Origin: a bacterium
Lineage (GTDB): Bacteria; Zhuqueibacterota; QNDG01; JAFGCO01
Direction: 5' to 3'
Length of the DNA stretch: 24,482 bases
Assembly (NCBI GenBank): GCA_016932575.1
Contig: JAFGCO010000047.1
Location: 1 to 24,482 of the forward strand
Positions 15,341 to 23,590 of this stretch are shown piece by piece. The position numbers were made by a program, and so were the translations under genes. Positions within the stretch are counted from its first letter, which is position 1. Each line of letters opens with the position of its first letter. Under the pieces are notes generated by a model that made no database searches, was not told the DNA's origin, and saw only the letters and a program-made list of their open reading frames with translations.

Positions 15341-16819
15341 ATGAAAAAAATCGCGATCATCGGTTCCGGAATCGGCGGGCTGGCACTGGGTATACGTTTA
15401 CAGTCCCGGGGATTTCAGGTGACCCTATATGAAAAAAATGAAAAAATCGGCGGGCACGCTTATCCTCTGAAAAAAAACGGATACACCTTCGACATGGGTC
15501 CCTCTCTGATTACGGCTACTGAAATTCTCGAACGGCTTTTTCAATGCGCGGGCCGCCGCCTGTTTGATGACGTTAAAATGATAAAGCTCAATCCATTTTA
15601 CCGGATTTATTTTCATGACAAAAGCTTTCTGGATTATACCGACGATTCGGATAAGATGATGGAACAAATGGCTGCATTCAACAGGAAAGACGCAAAAAAT
15701 TATTTGAAATTCATTGAGGCTTCTAAAAAAATTCACGATGTGGTCATCGAACAGAGAGAGGGAACACGGCCCTTTCTGACGCCCTGGAGCATGCTGAGAT
15801 TTGCCCCTCGTGCCGTGAGCATGCGAGCCATGCTGTCAACCTACCGGTTCGCCTGCATGTATTTTCGTGATCCGCGGAACCGCTTTACTTTCAGTTTTCA
15901 TCCGCTGTTTATCGGCGGCAATCCATTCAGAGCCCCCGCCATCTACGAAATGATTCCTTATCTGGAAAAAACAGGCGGCGTCTGGTACAGCAAAGGCGGC
16001 ATGTATTCTCTGATCCGGGCCATGGGCAATGCCTTTCAGAAAGCCGGAGGAAAACTCATGCTGGATGCGGAAGTCAACAAAATCATCATTCAGGATAAAA
16101 AGGCCACAGGTATTCGGACAGGCAGTGAGGTCCACGAGGCTGATGCCATTGTATCGAATGCGGATTTTATTCACTCCTACCGGGATTTAATCGAACCTTC
16201 ACACAGAAAAAAATGGACCGACCGCAGGCTCGAACGGATCAAGTATTCCATGAGTGCTTTTCTGATTTACATGGGGGTTCGTAAAAAATATCCGCAGCTG
16301 CTTCATCATACTTTGATTCTCTCACATCGCTACAAACCGCTCATCCGGGACATTTTCGACTGCCATGTTCTGCCCGATGATTTTTCTATGTATCTGCACG
16401 TGCCGTCGCGCACCGAGCCCGCCATGGCCCCCGAAAACTGCGAAAGCATGTATGTGCTGGTACCGGTGACAAATCTGCAGGCCGGCGTGGACTGGGAACA
16501 CATCAAACAGAAATATGCAAAGAAAATTCTCGATTTTTTGGAACACAGTTTCGGATTACAGGGATTACAAAACGCTGTTGAGGTGCTTGAAATTTTTACG
16601 CCCCTGGATTTTCAGTCAAAACAAAACGCGGTTTACGGAAGTGCCTGGGGTGTCGAACCGCGGCTTTCTCAAACCGCGTATTTCAGGCCGCATAATCGAA
16701 GTGAAGACATCCCGAATCTCTATCTGGTGGGGGCCAGCACCCATCCGGGCGCGGGACTGCCCGGCTGTCTGCTGACCGCCGAGACCACTGAATCTATAAT
16801 TATAAAGGACCTTGTGTAA
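15341..16819 (+). CDS. crtI: Phytoene desaturase
   Basis: 492 residues. FAD/NAD-binding start AIIGSGIGGLALGIRLQSRG (G8, G10, G13), then KIGGHAYPLKKNGYTFDMGPS. The middle has FHPLFIGGNPFRAPAIYEMI and GGVWYSKGGMYSLI. The C-terminal signature NLYLVGASTHPGAGLPGCLL is classical bacterial CrtI. The enzyme converts phytoene to lycopene by successive desaturations at the membrane. AGGAGAG lies ten bases before the ATG. Its TAA shares one base with the ATG of the phytoene synthase gene (TAATG), so synthase and desaturase are probably translated in step. Confidence 0.93.
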   Translation: MKKIAIIGSGIGGLALGIRLQSRGFQVTLYEKNEKIGGHAYPLKKNGYTFDMGPSLITATEILERLFQCAGRRLFDDVKMIKLNPFYRIYFHDKSFLDYTDDSDKMMEQMAAFNRKDAKNYLKFIEASKKIHDVVIEQREGTRPFLTPWSMLRFAPRAVSMRAMLSTYRFACMYFRDPRNRFTFSFHPLFIGGNPFRAPAIYEMIPYLEKTGGVWYSKGGMYSLIRAMGNAFQKAGGKLMLDAEVNKIIIQDKKATGIRTGSEVHEADAIVSNADFIHSYRDLIEPSHRKKWTDRRLERIKYSMSAFLIYMGVRKKYPQLLHHTLILSHRYKPLIRDIFDCHVLPDDFSMYLHVPSRTEPAMAPENCESMYVLVPVTNLQAGVDWEHIKQKYAKKILDFLEHSFGLQGLQNAVEVLEIFTPLDFQSKQNAVYGSAWGVEPRLSQTAYFRPHNRSEDIPNLYLVGASTHPGAGLPGCLLTAETTESIIIKDLV

Positions 16820-17709
16820 TGATGAATATACAACTGGAACTCTGTCACAAATACAATCGACAGCTGCTCAAAGTGTATTCGAAAAGTTTTTTTATATCCA
16901 CACTTCTGCTGCCCCGCAGCCGGCGCAAAGCCGTCTACGCGCTGTATGGTTTCTGCCGGTTCATGGATAACCTGGTGGATAAACCCAGAGATCGGTCGAA
17001 AGAGGAGCTCATCCAGGAAATTCACGATCTGGAAAAGGAACTAAAGATCGCCTGCCGAACAGGCGAATCCGAACATCCGGTGCTCTGCTCTTTCATTCAT
17101 ATCGCCGGAAAGTATCGGATTCCGATAGAGCATCCGCTAGAACTTGTCAGGGGCATTTTAATGGATGTGGACCATCAGCATTATCAGACTTTTCAAGACC
17201 TCTATCTGTTTTGCCATCGCGTGGCCGGTGTGGTGGGATTGATGATGACGCATGTGCTCGGATACAGCAGCGACAAGGCCTTCGGTTATGCCGCCAAATT
17301 AGGCATTGCCATGCAACTGACCAATATCCTTCGTGATATTCAGGAAGATAAAAATAACGGCAGAATTTATCTGCCGCTGGATGAGATGGAAAAATTCAAC
17401 GTTCAGAAAACAGATATTCTGCAAGAAAATGTTACACCCGAATTGAAAAAACTGATTCGATTTTCCGTTGACCGCGCACACCGGTATTATCAGGAAGCCA
17501 GTCCGGGTATTGAAATGCTGACCCCGCAGTGCCGGTTCGCCATTTATTCGGCAAGCGACATTTACAGAAATATCCTGCATGAAATCGAAAGCAATGATTA
17601 CAATCCCTTTCTGGGCCGTGTCTATGTTACCCAGGTAAAAAAGACCGGGATTATTCTTTCCAATTATTTCCGGGAAAAATTGAGCAGGAACCGTCGACAG
17701 CATGATTGA
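16819..17709 (+). CDS. crtB: Phytoene synthase
   Basis: 296 residues, all-alpha prenyl-synthase fold. Both Asp-rich magnesium sites are present: FMDNLVDKPRD (D50-x3-D54) and NILRDIQEDKNNGRIYLP (D173-x3-D177), with AMQLTNILRD as in squalene/phytoene synthases. SKSFFISTLLLP and AVYALYGFCR are typical of the N-terminal half. It joins two geranylgeranyl diphosphates to phytoene. No geranylgeranyl diphosphate synthase lies in the window, so the precursor must come from elsewhere. ATG 16819 and ATG 16822 are both possible starts. The last eight bases overlap the acyltransferase gene. Confidence 0.95.
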   Translation: MMNIQLELCHKYNRQLLKVYSKSFFISTLLLPRSRRKAVYALYGFCRFMDNLVDKPRDRSKEELIQEIHDLEKELKIACRTGESEHPVLCSFIHIAGKYRIPIEHPLELVRGILMDVDHQHYQTFQDLYLFCHRVAGVVGLMMTHVLGYSSDKAFGYAAKLGIAMQLTNILRDIQEDKNNGRIYLPLDEMEKFNVQKTDILQENVTPELKKLIRFSVDRAHRYYQEASPGIEMLTPQCRFAIYSASDIYRNILHEIESNDYNPFLGRVYVTQVKKTGIILSNYFREKLSRNRRQHD

Positions 17710-18415
17710 AGCATCACATAAAAAATGGGCGGATCTGATTTTTCATCCTTATTTGCATGGACTGCTGAATCATCATTTTTATGCGGTCCATCTGTTCGGG
17801 CCGGTACCGGACATTCAGCCGCTCAGGCCATTATTGGTATTGCCGAATCACAGCTCATGGTGGGACGGATTTTTTATTTATCTGCTGAACAAAAAACGTC
17901 TGCATCGCAAAATCTATCTCATGATGCTGGAACGGCAATTGAAACAAAACCGGTTCTTCCGATTTCTGGGCGCGTATTCGATTGCTCCCGATCACGCGAA
18001 AGGAGTCAAACGCTCCCTTGAATATACCATGGATCTGCTGAAGAGGCAGAATGAACCGACACTGATTTGCTTTTTTCCACAGGGAAAATTGCTGCCCTGG
18101 CACATCAGGCCGGTTCATTTTGGGAGAGGCCTTGAATTTATTTTCAATCGAATTGAAAATGAAATTCAACTCTGTTTTCTGGGCATCCGGATCGAATTCC
18201 TCGAGCAGCAGCGGCCGGAAGTGTTTATGGAATTATCTCCGCTCAAAATCATCCGTCCGAAAAGTGATTTTTCACTGTCTGAATTTGAATCGGAATTCAA
18301 CATATTTTTGGACCGGCTCGAAAGAAGAATTGTCAAGGGAGATCATGGCAGCCGGCTCTTTCAGGGAAAAAAATCAATCAATGAACAGGTCCGGATGTTC
18401 GGAAAATGTGATTAA
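17702..18415 (+). CDS. PlsC-type acyltransferase of the carotenoid cluster
   Basis: 237 residues. The lysophospholipid acyltransferase (AGPAT/PlsC) fold shows LPNHSSWWDGFFIYLL (H50 and D55 of the HxxxxD catalytic pair), then IYLMMLERQL, FFRFLGAYSI and ICFFPQGKLLPW in place of the common FPEGT. As I recall, FPQG is normal for the branch found in carotenoid clusters of Rhodothermus/Bacteroidota-type genomes. It has no obvious membrane span. The gene overlaps crtB by eight bases and lies 30 bases before a GT2 glycosyltransferase, so the likely acceptor is the sugar of a carotenoid glycoside. A glycerolipid acceptor is the alternative. Confidence 0.85.
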   Translation: MIEASHKKWADLIFHPYLHGLLNHHFYAVHLFGPVPDIQPLRPLLVLPNHSSWWDGFFIYLLNKKRLHRKIYLMMLERQLKQNRFFRFLGAYSIAPDHAKGVKRSLEYTMDLLKRQNEPTLICFFPQGKLLPWHIRPVHFGRGLEFIFNRIENEIQLCFLGIRIEFLEQQRPEVFMELSPLKIIRPKSDFSLSEFESEFNIFLDRLERRIVKGDHGSRLFQGKKSINEQVRMFGKCD

Positions 18416-18445
18416 ACAACGCATATTCCTTGAGGTTATCATTCG

Positions 18446-19558
18446 TTGATCATTTTTATTTACTGCATACTGGGTTTTCTCGGTATTGTCCTGTGTGTGA
18501 CGGTTTTCAATGCCTGTACAGCACCTATGCTGAAACACGGTCCTGAATCTTATAAACAGGACCGCATTTCCTTTTTAATTCCCGTCCGTAATGAAGGCCG
18601 GAACATTCAGGGATGCCTTGAATCGCTTCTTGATCAGGCCTATCCCCGCTTTGAAATTCTGATTCTCGACGACCATTCATCGGATGATACAGCAGAACGC
18701 GTTCAAAATGTCGCACGCCGCGATTCTCGTATCCGATACATTCGGGGAAAAGACCTGCCTGAAAAATGGACCGGAAAAAACTGGGCCTGTCATCAATTGG
18801 GTCAGCATGCGAAAGGTGATATATTTATATTCACGGATGCGGACAATCGATACACGCGAAGTGCCGGCCTCAAGACCGTAGGATGGATGCGTAAACTGAA
18901 TCTGGATATGTTTTCCGCATTTCCCCAGCAGTATACGCTGACACTTGCGGAAAAATTGGTTGTCCCTTCTGTGTACATGACAGTTTACTGCTATCTGCCG
19001 CTGTGGCTGACCTGCCTGCTTCCTTATCCTTCTCTGGCAGCCGCCAACGGGCAATGGATCGCCTTTACCCGGGAGGCGTATCAAAAACTGGGCGGCCATG
19101 AGGCGGCAAAAAATCAAATTGTCGAAGATACCTGGCTGGCCCGCTTTGCCAAAAAAAACCGCATGAAAGTCCTGACATCCCCGGGAACCGGGGCGGTTTA
19201 TGGTCGCATGTATCATCACTGGACCGATATCTGGCAGGGATTTTCAAAAAATTTATTCGGCTTGATGGATTATCATATCATTCCGTTCTGCATCTTGCTT
19301 TTATGGATGCTGATAGGATATGTCTGTCCCTATGTTTTTCTGTTTCATCCGCTTTGGATAAAAGCCGCCGGCAGTGCGGTTGCTCTGAACATCGTCATGC
19401 GTTCGATTCTTGCATTGAAATACAAAGATCCGTGGATCACGATTCTCCTGCATCCGCTGGCCATTCTGCTGACCATCGCCATCGGATTGAATTCGATCCG
19501 TGTGTTTAAGCAGGGAAAACTGAAATGGAAAGGTCGAACGATCAGTCGTTCAACATGA
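18446..19558 (+). CDS. GT2 glycosyltransferase, CrtQ/CruG-like
   Basis: 370 residues from TTG 18446, chosen because the next in-frame ATG (18530 region) would remove the N-terminal membrane span (IYCILGFLGIVLCVTVF) and TGAGGTT sits upstream. The GT-A domain has ISFLIPVRNEGRNI, ILDDHSSDDTAE, LPEKWTGKNWACHQLG, FTDADN (D131-x-D133), VEDTWLARFA (E227-D228) and WQGFSKNLF. Two to three membrane spans lie at the C-terminus. This layout matches CrtQ (staphyloxanthin) and CruG (myxoxanthophyll) families. Adjacency to a CruF-like gene repeats the cyanobacterial cruF-cruG pairing and points to glycosylation of the hydroxylated carotenoid end. Sugar donor unknown. Confidence 0.87.
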   Translation: MIIFIYCILGFLGIVLCVTVFNACTAPMLKHGPESYKQDRISFLIPVRNEGRNIQGCLESLLDQAYPRFEILILDDHSSDDTAERVQNVARRDSRIRYIRGKDLPEKWTGKNWACHQLGQHAKGDIFIFTDADNRYTRSAGLKTVGWMRKLNLDMFSAFPQQYTLTLAEKLVVPSVYMTVYCYLPLWLTCLLPYPSLAAANGQWIAFTREAYQKLGGHEAAKNQIVEDTWLARFAKKNRMKVLTSPGTGAVYGRMYHHWTDIWQGFSKNLFGLMDYHIIPFCILLLWMLIGYVCPYVFLFHPLWIKAAGSAVALNIVMRSILALKYKDPWITILLHPLAILLTIAIGLNSIRVFKQGKLKWKGRTISRST

Positions 19559-20247
19559 CCCAAATGAAAAAAAACCACCTGAAAATAATCTGTCTTTATA
19601 TCCTGTTCGGATTCGGCGGACTGTGGCATGTGCTGAACTGGTTTCAGCCGGCCATGCAAATTCTGGCGTCTCCCCTTATCATTGGCGTCTCCCTTCTGCT
19701 GGCATTTGAAGGTTTCAGATCGCTTTCCCGTACATTGAAACGCGGATATCTTTTGTGGTGTATCATTATGCTTCTAAGCGGATTTGGAATCGAGGTCCTG
19801 GGTGTGCATTACCGGTTTCCTTTTGGCCGTTATCAGTACGGACAAGTGCTCAAACCGCAAATTTTTCAGGTTCCGGTTGCGATAGGCTTTGCCTGGCTGC
19901 TGATTTGTCTATCCTCTTATATGCTGGCCTGCAGAATCACACTGCATAATAAAATGAAAAAGAATCACCACAATATTCTGATCCCTTTTGTTACGGCTGC
20001 ATTCATGGTTCTTTTTGACCTGATTATGGAAATGGCGGCTCCCGGACTGGGATATTGGCACTGGACCAGTCAAACGGTACCGGTGAAAAATTATCTCTCC
20101 TGGTTTGTGCTGGGCATGCTGTTTTCATGGCTCGGGCTGAAGTTAAATATCACATTCAAACTGGATTCGGCACTGGGAATGCATGTGTACGCTTCGCAAA
20201 TGATTTACTTCATCCTGTCATTATTCAAATCTGCCCGTGTCCTGTAG
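19525..20247 (+). CDS. cruF: CruF-like carotenoid 1',2'-hydratase (DUF422 family)
   Basis: 240 residues with about six to seven membrane spans. Family motifs seen are SGFGIEVLGVHYRFPFGRYQYG (E90), QVPVAIGFAWL, FDLIMEMAAPGLGYWHW (D165, E169) and LDSALGMHVYASQMIYF. The DUF422 family includes CruF, which adds water to the psi end of monocyclic carotenes, and bisanhydrobacterioruberin-type hydratases. ATG 19525 has AGGG upstream and overlaps the GT2 gene by 34 bases. ATG 19555 overlaps only by ATGA and is an equally plausible start. It is the last gene of the carotenoid run; 20248-20392 is AT-rich and shows no convincing terminator. Confidence 0.88.
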   Translation: MERSNDQSFNMTQMKKNHLKIICLYILFGFGGLWHVLNWFQPAMQILASPLIIGVSLLLAFEGFRSLSRTLKRGYLLWCIIMLLSGFGIEVLGVHYRFPFGRYQYGQVLKPQIFQVPVAIGFAWLLICLSSYMLACRITLHNKMKKNHHNILIPFVTAAFMVLFDLIMEMAAPGLGYWHWTSQTVPVKNYLSWFVLGMLFSWLGLKLNITFKLDSALGMHVYASQMIYFILSLFKSARVL

Positions 20248-20377
20248 GATCTGTTCAGATGTGCATTGAATATCTGTTTGCTGAAGTCTCTGTTAATAAC
20301 TTTTTATTTTATCATTATGAAATGTTTTTTTACATTTATTGGAAAGGCATCGGACGAGTGTAACTGCATGATTATGT

Positions 20378-20387
20378 AAAAGGAGGG
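20378..20387 (+). promoter_or_regulatory. Ribosome binding site fixing the start at 20393
   Basis: AAAAGGAGGG ends five bases before ATG 20393. The in-frame GTG at 20387 overlaps this site and so cannot be the start. Confidence 0.8.
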
Positions 20388-20392
20388 TGAGT

Positions 20393-22930
20393 ATGCAGTA
20401 TCGAAAATATTTCGCGGGCGCATTGATCATTTTATGCCTGTTTGCCTGCGATAACAAAGAAAGCATCACAAATCCGAAAACCAAAACCGTCGATATCCAT
20501 GGCACGGTAACATTTCCAGGTGACCGGATGATCGACCACCAGGAATTAACGGTCGGTCTCGGCGATCGTGAAGCGAGCGTATCGGAAGACTGTACTTTTA
20601 AAATCAAGGGCAATAAGGGTGCAGCAGGTCTGATTTTCGCTTGTGATGAGAATAACCGTCCGATATTGATGAGTATTCTGCCGAATGCGCAAAAAGGATC
20701 CACCGTTTCGCTGAATGCGCGTTCAACTGCATTGGCCATGACTTTTCTCTGTCCCATGGTTTGTGTTTCTGATCCGGATGACGCGCAGGAGGTTCTGTCT
20801 GTGCTTGAAAATCTGGATGAACTGGAGGACCTGGAAGCATTGCTTCAACAAATACTCGCTTCGAACCTGCCGGATCCCTTCCAAGGCGATTCAGAAATCG
20901 ATTCTTTGCTTATGAAAACAGTGAATGCGTACATTGAAACCTATTTACCTGTCGCTGAAAAATACTATCCGGTATCTTCACGGCAAATGAAAAAAATGAC
21001 CCGTACGCGGGAAGAAGAGATTGTGATTGCTCCGGGAAACATTGTGAGCGGCCACCAGATTACCCATTCGAGCGGTAACAGCTTTAAAATCAGCAACTGG
21101 AGCGGACGATGGGCATACTGTGTGATGCCAGGACAGTCGTTTTATTTATTCCCCAACGGATCATTGCTCGACGTACTGAAACTGGACAGCCCCTGGGCAC
21201 CGTCGGAGAGAGAGTTTTCACTGACCATTGAAGCAAATAAGCCTCCTGTTGAAGTGAACGTATTTGGATTCGGATGGAATGATGATCCGGATAACCTGTG
21301 GGACAATTTATCGGTTGAAGAAAAAAGCTATGCGTATTTCGGAGGATTTTCCACCATTCTTTTGGAATTTGCGCCCCAGGTCATTTCAGTTGTCTGCAAT
21401 ACCTCGACAACCATTGGCAGAAGCAAACTCGCAAAAAACAAGATTTTCAAGGCATTGAATTATATATTTTCAAATACAATGGCCATGGATCGTTACTATG
21501 AATTCATACAGAAAAACGATCCTTATGGACTTTCCTGGTTCACCACAAAAATCATTATCGATCTGATTGTCACCGATGATGAATTCAGAGAAACCATTAT
21601 CGAGATAATGAATATCACAATTACAGATGGCGCCTTGAAACGGTTGGCTGCGGCTGCCCATGTTTTCGGGCAAATTCTGATTACCGGCGATGCACTGACA
21701 TCACTTGCAAAAACAACCCTTTCATTTTTTACAACCCGCTTTAAAACCACTTTTCAAATCTCGAAAGAAGACGTCAGTTTCGGCCTGGTCGAAGGATATA
21801 TTTTGGACGAATCATCGGGACGGCCCATTGAGGGCGCCACCGTCGAACTCAAAGGAGATGAAGACAATCCCATGAATCCTGTTCATACTTATATTACGCT
21901 GGGAGATGGCTCGTTTCGGTTTGAAAATATCATGGTCGGTGAAAAAACACTGACAGCAAGCAAACCGGGCTATGAAGTAAAGACTGTGTCTGTTACGGTC
22001 GAAGATGACAAAACAAGTTTTATCAATATTAAACTGAGTCAGACCAGCGGGCATGTTTCAGGTCAGGTTCTGAATAAAATTTTCATCGATCATAATGTGA
22101 CTCCGGCCCTCTTTAAAGAAGAAGTCCATCTGGATATTACAGAGATCGGAGGAGCGGGGAATACTGAAAGTTACTGGGCTTATAATGGAACCTATGACGC
22201 GGACCTGGCTCCGGGAAGATACCGGATTACTGCAACGCATGAGGATTATCAGTCGGCCAGTGTGGAAGTCAATATACCCGCGGAAGAAGACGTGTCCGCT
22301 CCCGATATCATCATGAATCCGGACGGCTTTATGCGGGGAAACATATATATCAATATGAATGCGGATGAAGATGACAGCTATGAAATTCAAAGGGCTTTTG
22401 ATGCCTCTGGCTCATCTGTGGGTTGTACAAAAGAAGCAACAGATTATGCATGCCCCTCAGATAATCAGCGGACTTTTATCAATATTGCAGGCATTGTTAT
22501 GCTACCCGACGGTTCAATCGATAATATATGCGTAAATACGGTGTCCAACATAAGTATGGGAACTTTCACTCTCGGCAATGACGATTTGGTCGGCTGTCCG
22601 GGATATCAAGTGGTCGCGGGCGCCTGGTTCAATACATCGATCAACAGATGTGTTCCTCCCGATGGAGACATGCCGGAGGACATGGATTTTAAGGTGTCAG
22701 AAAACGAAGCGTGCAATTGCGGGATCACCAATTTCGGCAGCCTGTATCTGGATGAAGTGGGCCTTGAGCTGGGAGAAATCATTCAGGGCAAAATCGTGGT
22801 CGATCTGCCAGGCTCTGCTAACTGTCAATGTGGTGGACCTACAAGACCGCCTGAATGTGCGAAAGCCAGCATCGATGTTGAATTTCGAATGTTAATCGGT
22901 TCCGGCGAATATGAATTTTTAGGCAAATGA
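20393..22930 (+). CDS. Large lipoprotein with carboxypeptidase-regulatory-like domains
   Basis: 845 residues. The N-terminus is a good lipoprotein signal (YFAGALIILCLFACDNKE, lipid Cys C19). Residues about 30-100 form a beta-rich domain (VDIHGTVTFPGDR). A mostly helical middle (about 120-450) has no recognisable motif. About 466-545 is a carboxypeptidase-regulatory-like domain (VEGYILDESSGRPIEGATVEL ... FRFENIMVGEKTLTASKPGY), and a second similar fold follows (about 550-645; HVSGQVLNKIF ... LAPGRYRITATHEDYQSASV). The C-terminal part is Cys-rich (ENEACNCGITNFG, SANCQCGGP), suggesting disulfides or metal binding. There is no T9SS tail, so lipidation is the expected anchor. Overall function unknown. 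It ends at a strong terminator and stands alone as a transcription unit. Confidence 0.88.
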   Translation: MQYRKYFAGALIILCLFACDNKESITNPKTKTVDIHGTVTFPGDRMIDHQELTVGLGDREASVSEDCTFKIKGNKGAAGLIFACDENNRPILMSILPNAQKGSTVSLNARSTALAMTFLCPMVCVSDPDDAQEVLSVLENLDELEDLEALLQQILASNLPDPFQGDSEIDSLLMKTVNAYIETYLPVAEKYYPVSSRQMKKMTRTREEEIVIAPGNIVSGHQITHSSGNSFKISNWSGRWAYCVMPGQSFYLFPNGSLLDVLKLDSPWAPSEREFSLTIEANKPPVEVNVFGFGWNDDPDNLWDNLSVEEKSYAYFGGFSTILLEFAPQVISVVCNTSTTIGRSKLAKNKIFKALNYIFSNTMAMDRYYEFIQKNDPYGLSWFTTKIIIDLIVTDDEFRETIIEIMNITITDGALKRLAAAAHVFGQILITGDALTSLAKTTLSFFTTRFKTTFQISKEDVSFGLVEGYILDESSGRPIEGATVELKGDEDNPMNPVHTYITLGDGSFRFENIMVGEKTLTASKPGYEVKTVSVTVEDDKTSFINIKLSQTSGHVSGQVLNKIFIDHNVTPALFKEEVHLDITEIGGAGNTESYWAYNGTYDADLAPGRYRITATHEDYQSASVEVNIPAEEDVSAPDIIMNPDGFMRGNIYINMNADEDDSYEIQRAFDASGSSVGCTKEATDYACPSDNQRTFINIAGIVMLPDGSIDNICVNTVSNISMGTFTLGNDDLVGCPGYQVVAGAWFNTSINRCVPPDGDMPEDMDFKVSENEACNCGITNFGSLYLDEVGLELGEIIQGKIVVDLPGSANCQCGGPTRPPECAKASIDVEFRMLIGSGEYEFLGK

Positions 22931-22987
22931 AAGCGTCGCCGCTTGAAATAATCATTTTCAATATCTGTTTTTAATTCAGTTTTCACA

Positions 22988-23030
22988 GAAAATCCCCATT
23001 CCGGCCTACTTGATCCAGATGGGGATTTTC
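22988..23030. terminator. Strong bidirectional terminator
   Basis: GAAAATCCCCAT (22988-22999) pairs perfectly with ATGGGGATTTTC (23019-23030) around a 19-base loop. The TTTT of the right arm and AAAA of the left arm allow termination on either strand. It closes the lipoprotein gene before the AT-rich promoter region. Confidence 0.85.
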
Positions 23031-23154
23031 TTTAATCCCTGATCCGCAGGTTCTTCCTTGAATGGACATGTGAACCATTCGGATTTTTTTCGCAAATAGA
23101 TTTCTCACTCTAAATTAATTATTTTAATCTTAATATTAATTTATTTAATTTATA

Positions 23155-23183
23155 TTGACTTTACAATGAAACTTATTTATATT
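23155..23183 (+). promoter_or_regulatory. Sigma70-type promoter with AT-rich upstream element
   Basis: TTGACT (23155-23160) and TATATT (23178-23183) are separated by exactly 17 bases. Upstream, 23110-23154 is almost pure A/T and could be an UP element. Transcription would begin near 23190 and leave a leader of about 30 bases before ATG 23222. If the organism uses a Bacteroidota-type primary sigma factor the boxes could be misleading. Confidence 0.65.
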
Positions 23184-23203
23184 TACCGCGTAAATATAAA
23201 TAA
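23173..23203. promoter_or_regulatory. Perfect 14-bp dyad over the -10 box and start site (operator)
   Basis: TTATTTATATTTAC (23173-23186) and GTAAATATAAATAA (23190-23203) are exact complements around a CGC centre. A second nested pair, TTGACTTT (23155-23162) and AAAGTCAA (23203-23210), brackets it and includes the -35 box. A dimeric repressor here would block RNA polymerase; the obvious candidate is the HTH protein encoded 19 bases downstream. Confidence 0.7.
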
Positions 23204-23221
23204 AAGTCAAAGAGGCAATTC

Positions 23222-23590
23222 ATGACACAATCCTGGTACACTCTGTCCAAACTGGTTCAAGACGAAGAGATCATCGTAGAGCGCATCCGGGTAAAACAAA
23301 CAGGGATTGCGGTTGAAGGTGAATTTGAACTGCCGCCGCTTTCTCAGCTGACCGAAGAAGACCAGATGTTTGTCGCCGCGTTTATCCGGTGCCACGGCTC
23401 GATTAAGGAAATGGAAACCCTGTTCGGTGTCAGCTACCCCACCATTAAAAACCGACTCAACCGCATTGGCCGGCTGCTCAATTTTGTCGAAATCAATCCT
23501 CCGGTGATCAGGGAGGATGTGCTGGAGAAACTCGAAAAAGGAGAAATTAACGTAGATGAAGCCGAAAAGATGTTAAGGGGGCGCACATGA
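23222..23590 (+). CDS. DUF2089-type helix-turn-helix regulator
   Basis: 122 residues. The core VEGEFELPPLSQLTEEDQMFV with AAFIRCHGSIKEMETLFGVSYPTIKNRLNRI is the DUF2089 signature, with a helix-turn-helix at about 60-84. Typical members begin with a four-Cys zinc ribbon. Here the first 30 residues (MTQSWYTLSKLVQDEEIIVE) contain no cysteine, so the metal site is lost. The C-terminus (about 98-119, VLEKLEKGEINVDEAEKML) matches the N-terminal SHOCT-like helices of the third protein in this unit. AGAGG lies six bases before the ATG. Its stop overlaps the next start (ATGA). It probably represses its own operon through the dyad at the promoter; that is inference. Confidence 0.88.
   Translation: MTQSWYTLSKLVQDEEIIVERIRVKQTGIAVEGEFELPPLSQLTEEDQMFVAAFIRCHGSIKEMETLFGVSYPTIKNRLNRIGRLLNFVEINPPVIREDVLEKLEKGEINVDEAEKMLRGRT

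Noticed and set aside
18120-18170. FPQGK in the acyltransferase considered a broken FPEGT motif
   Set aside because: FPQG is, to my knowledge, normal in the carotenoid-cluster branch of PlsC-like proteins, and the HxxxxD motif is intact.
18677-19219. Reverse-strand frame of 180 codons opposite the GT2 gene
   Set aside because: The GT2 frame has all family motifs; this is a shadow.
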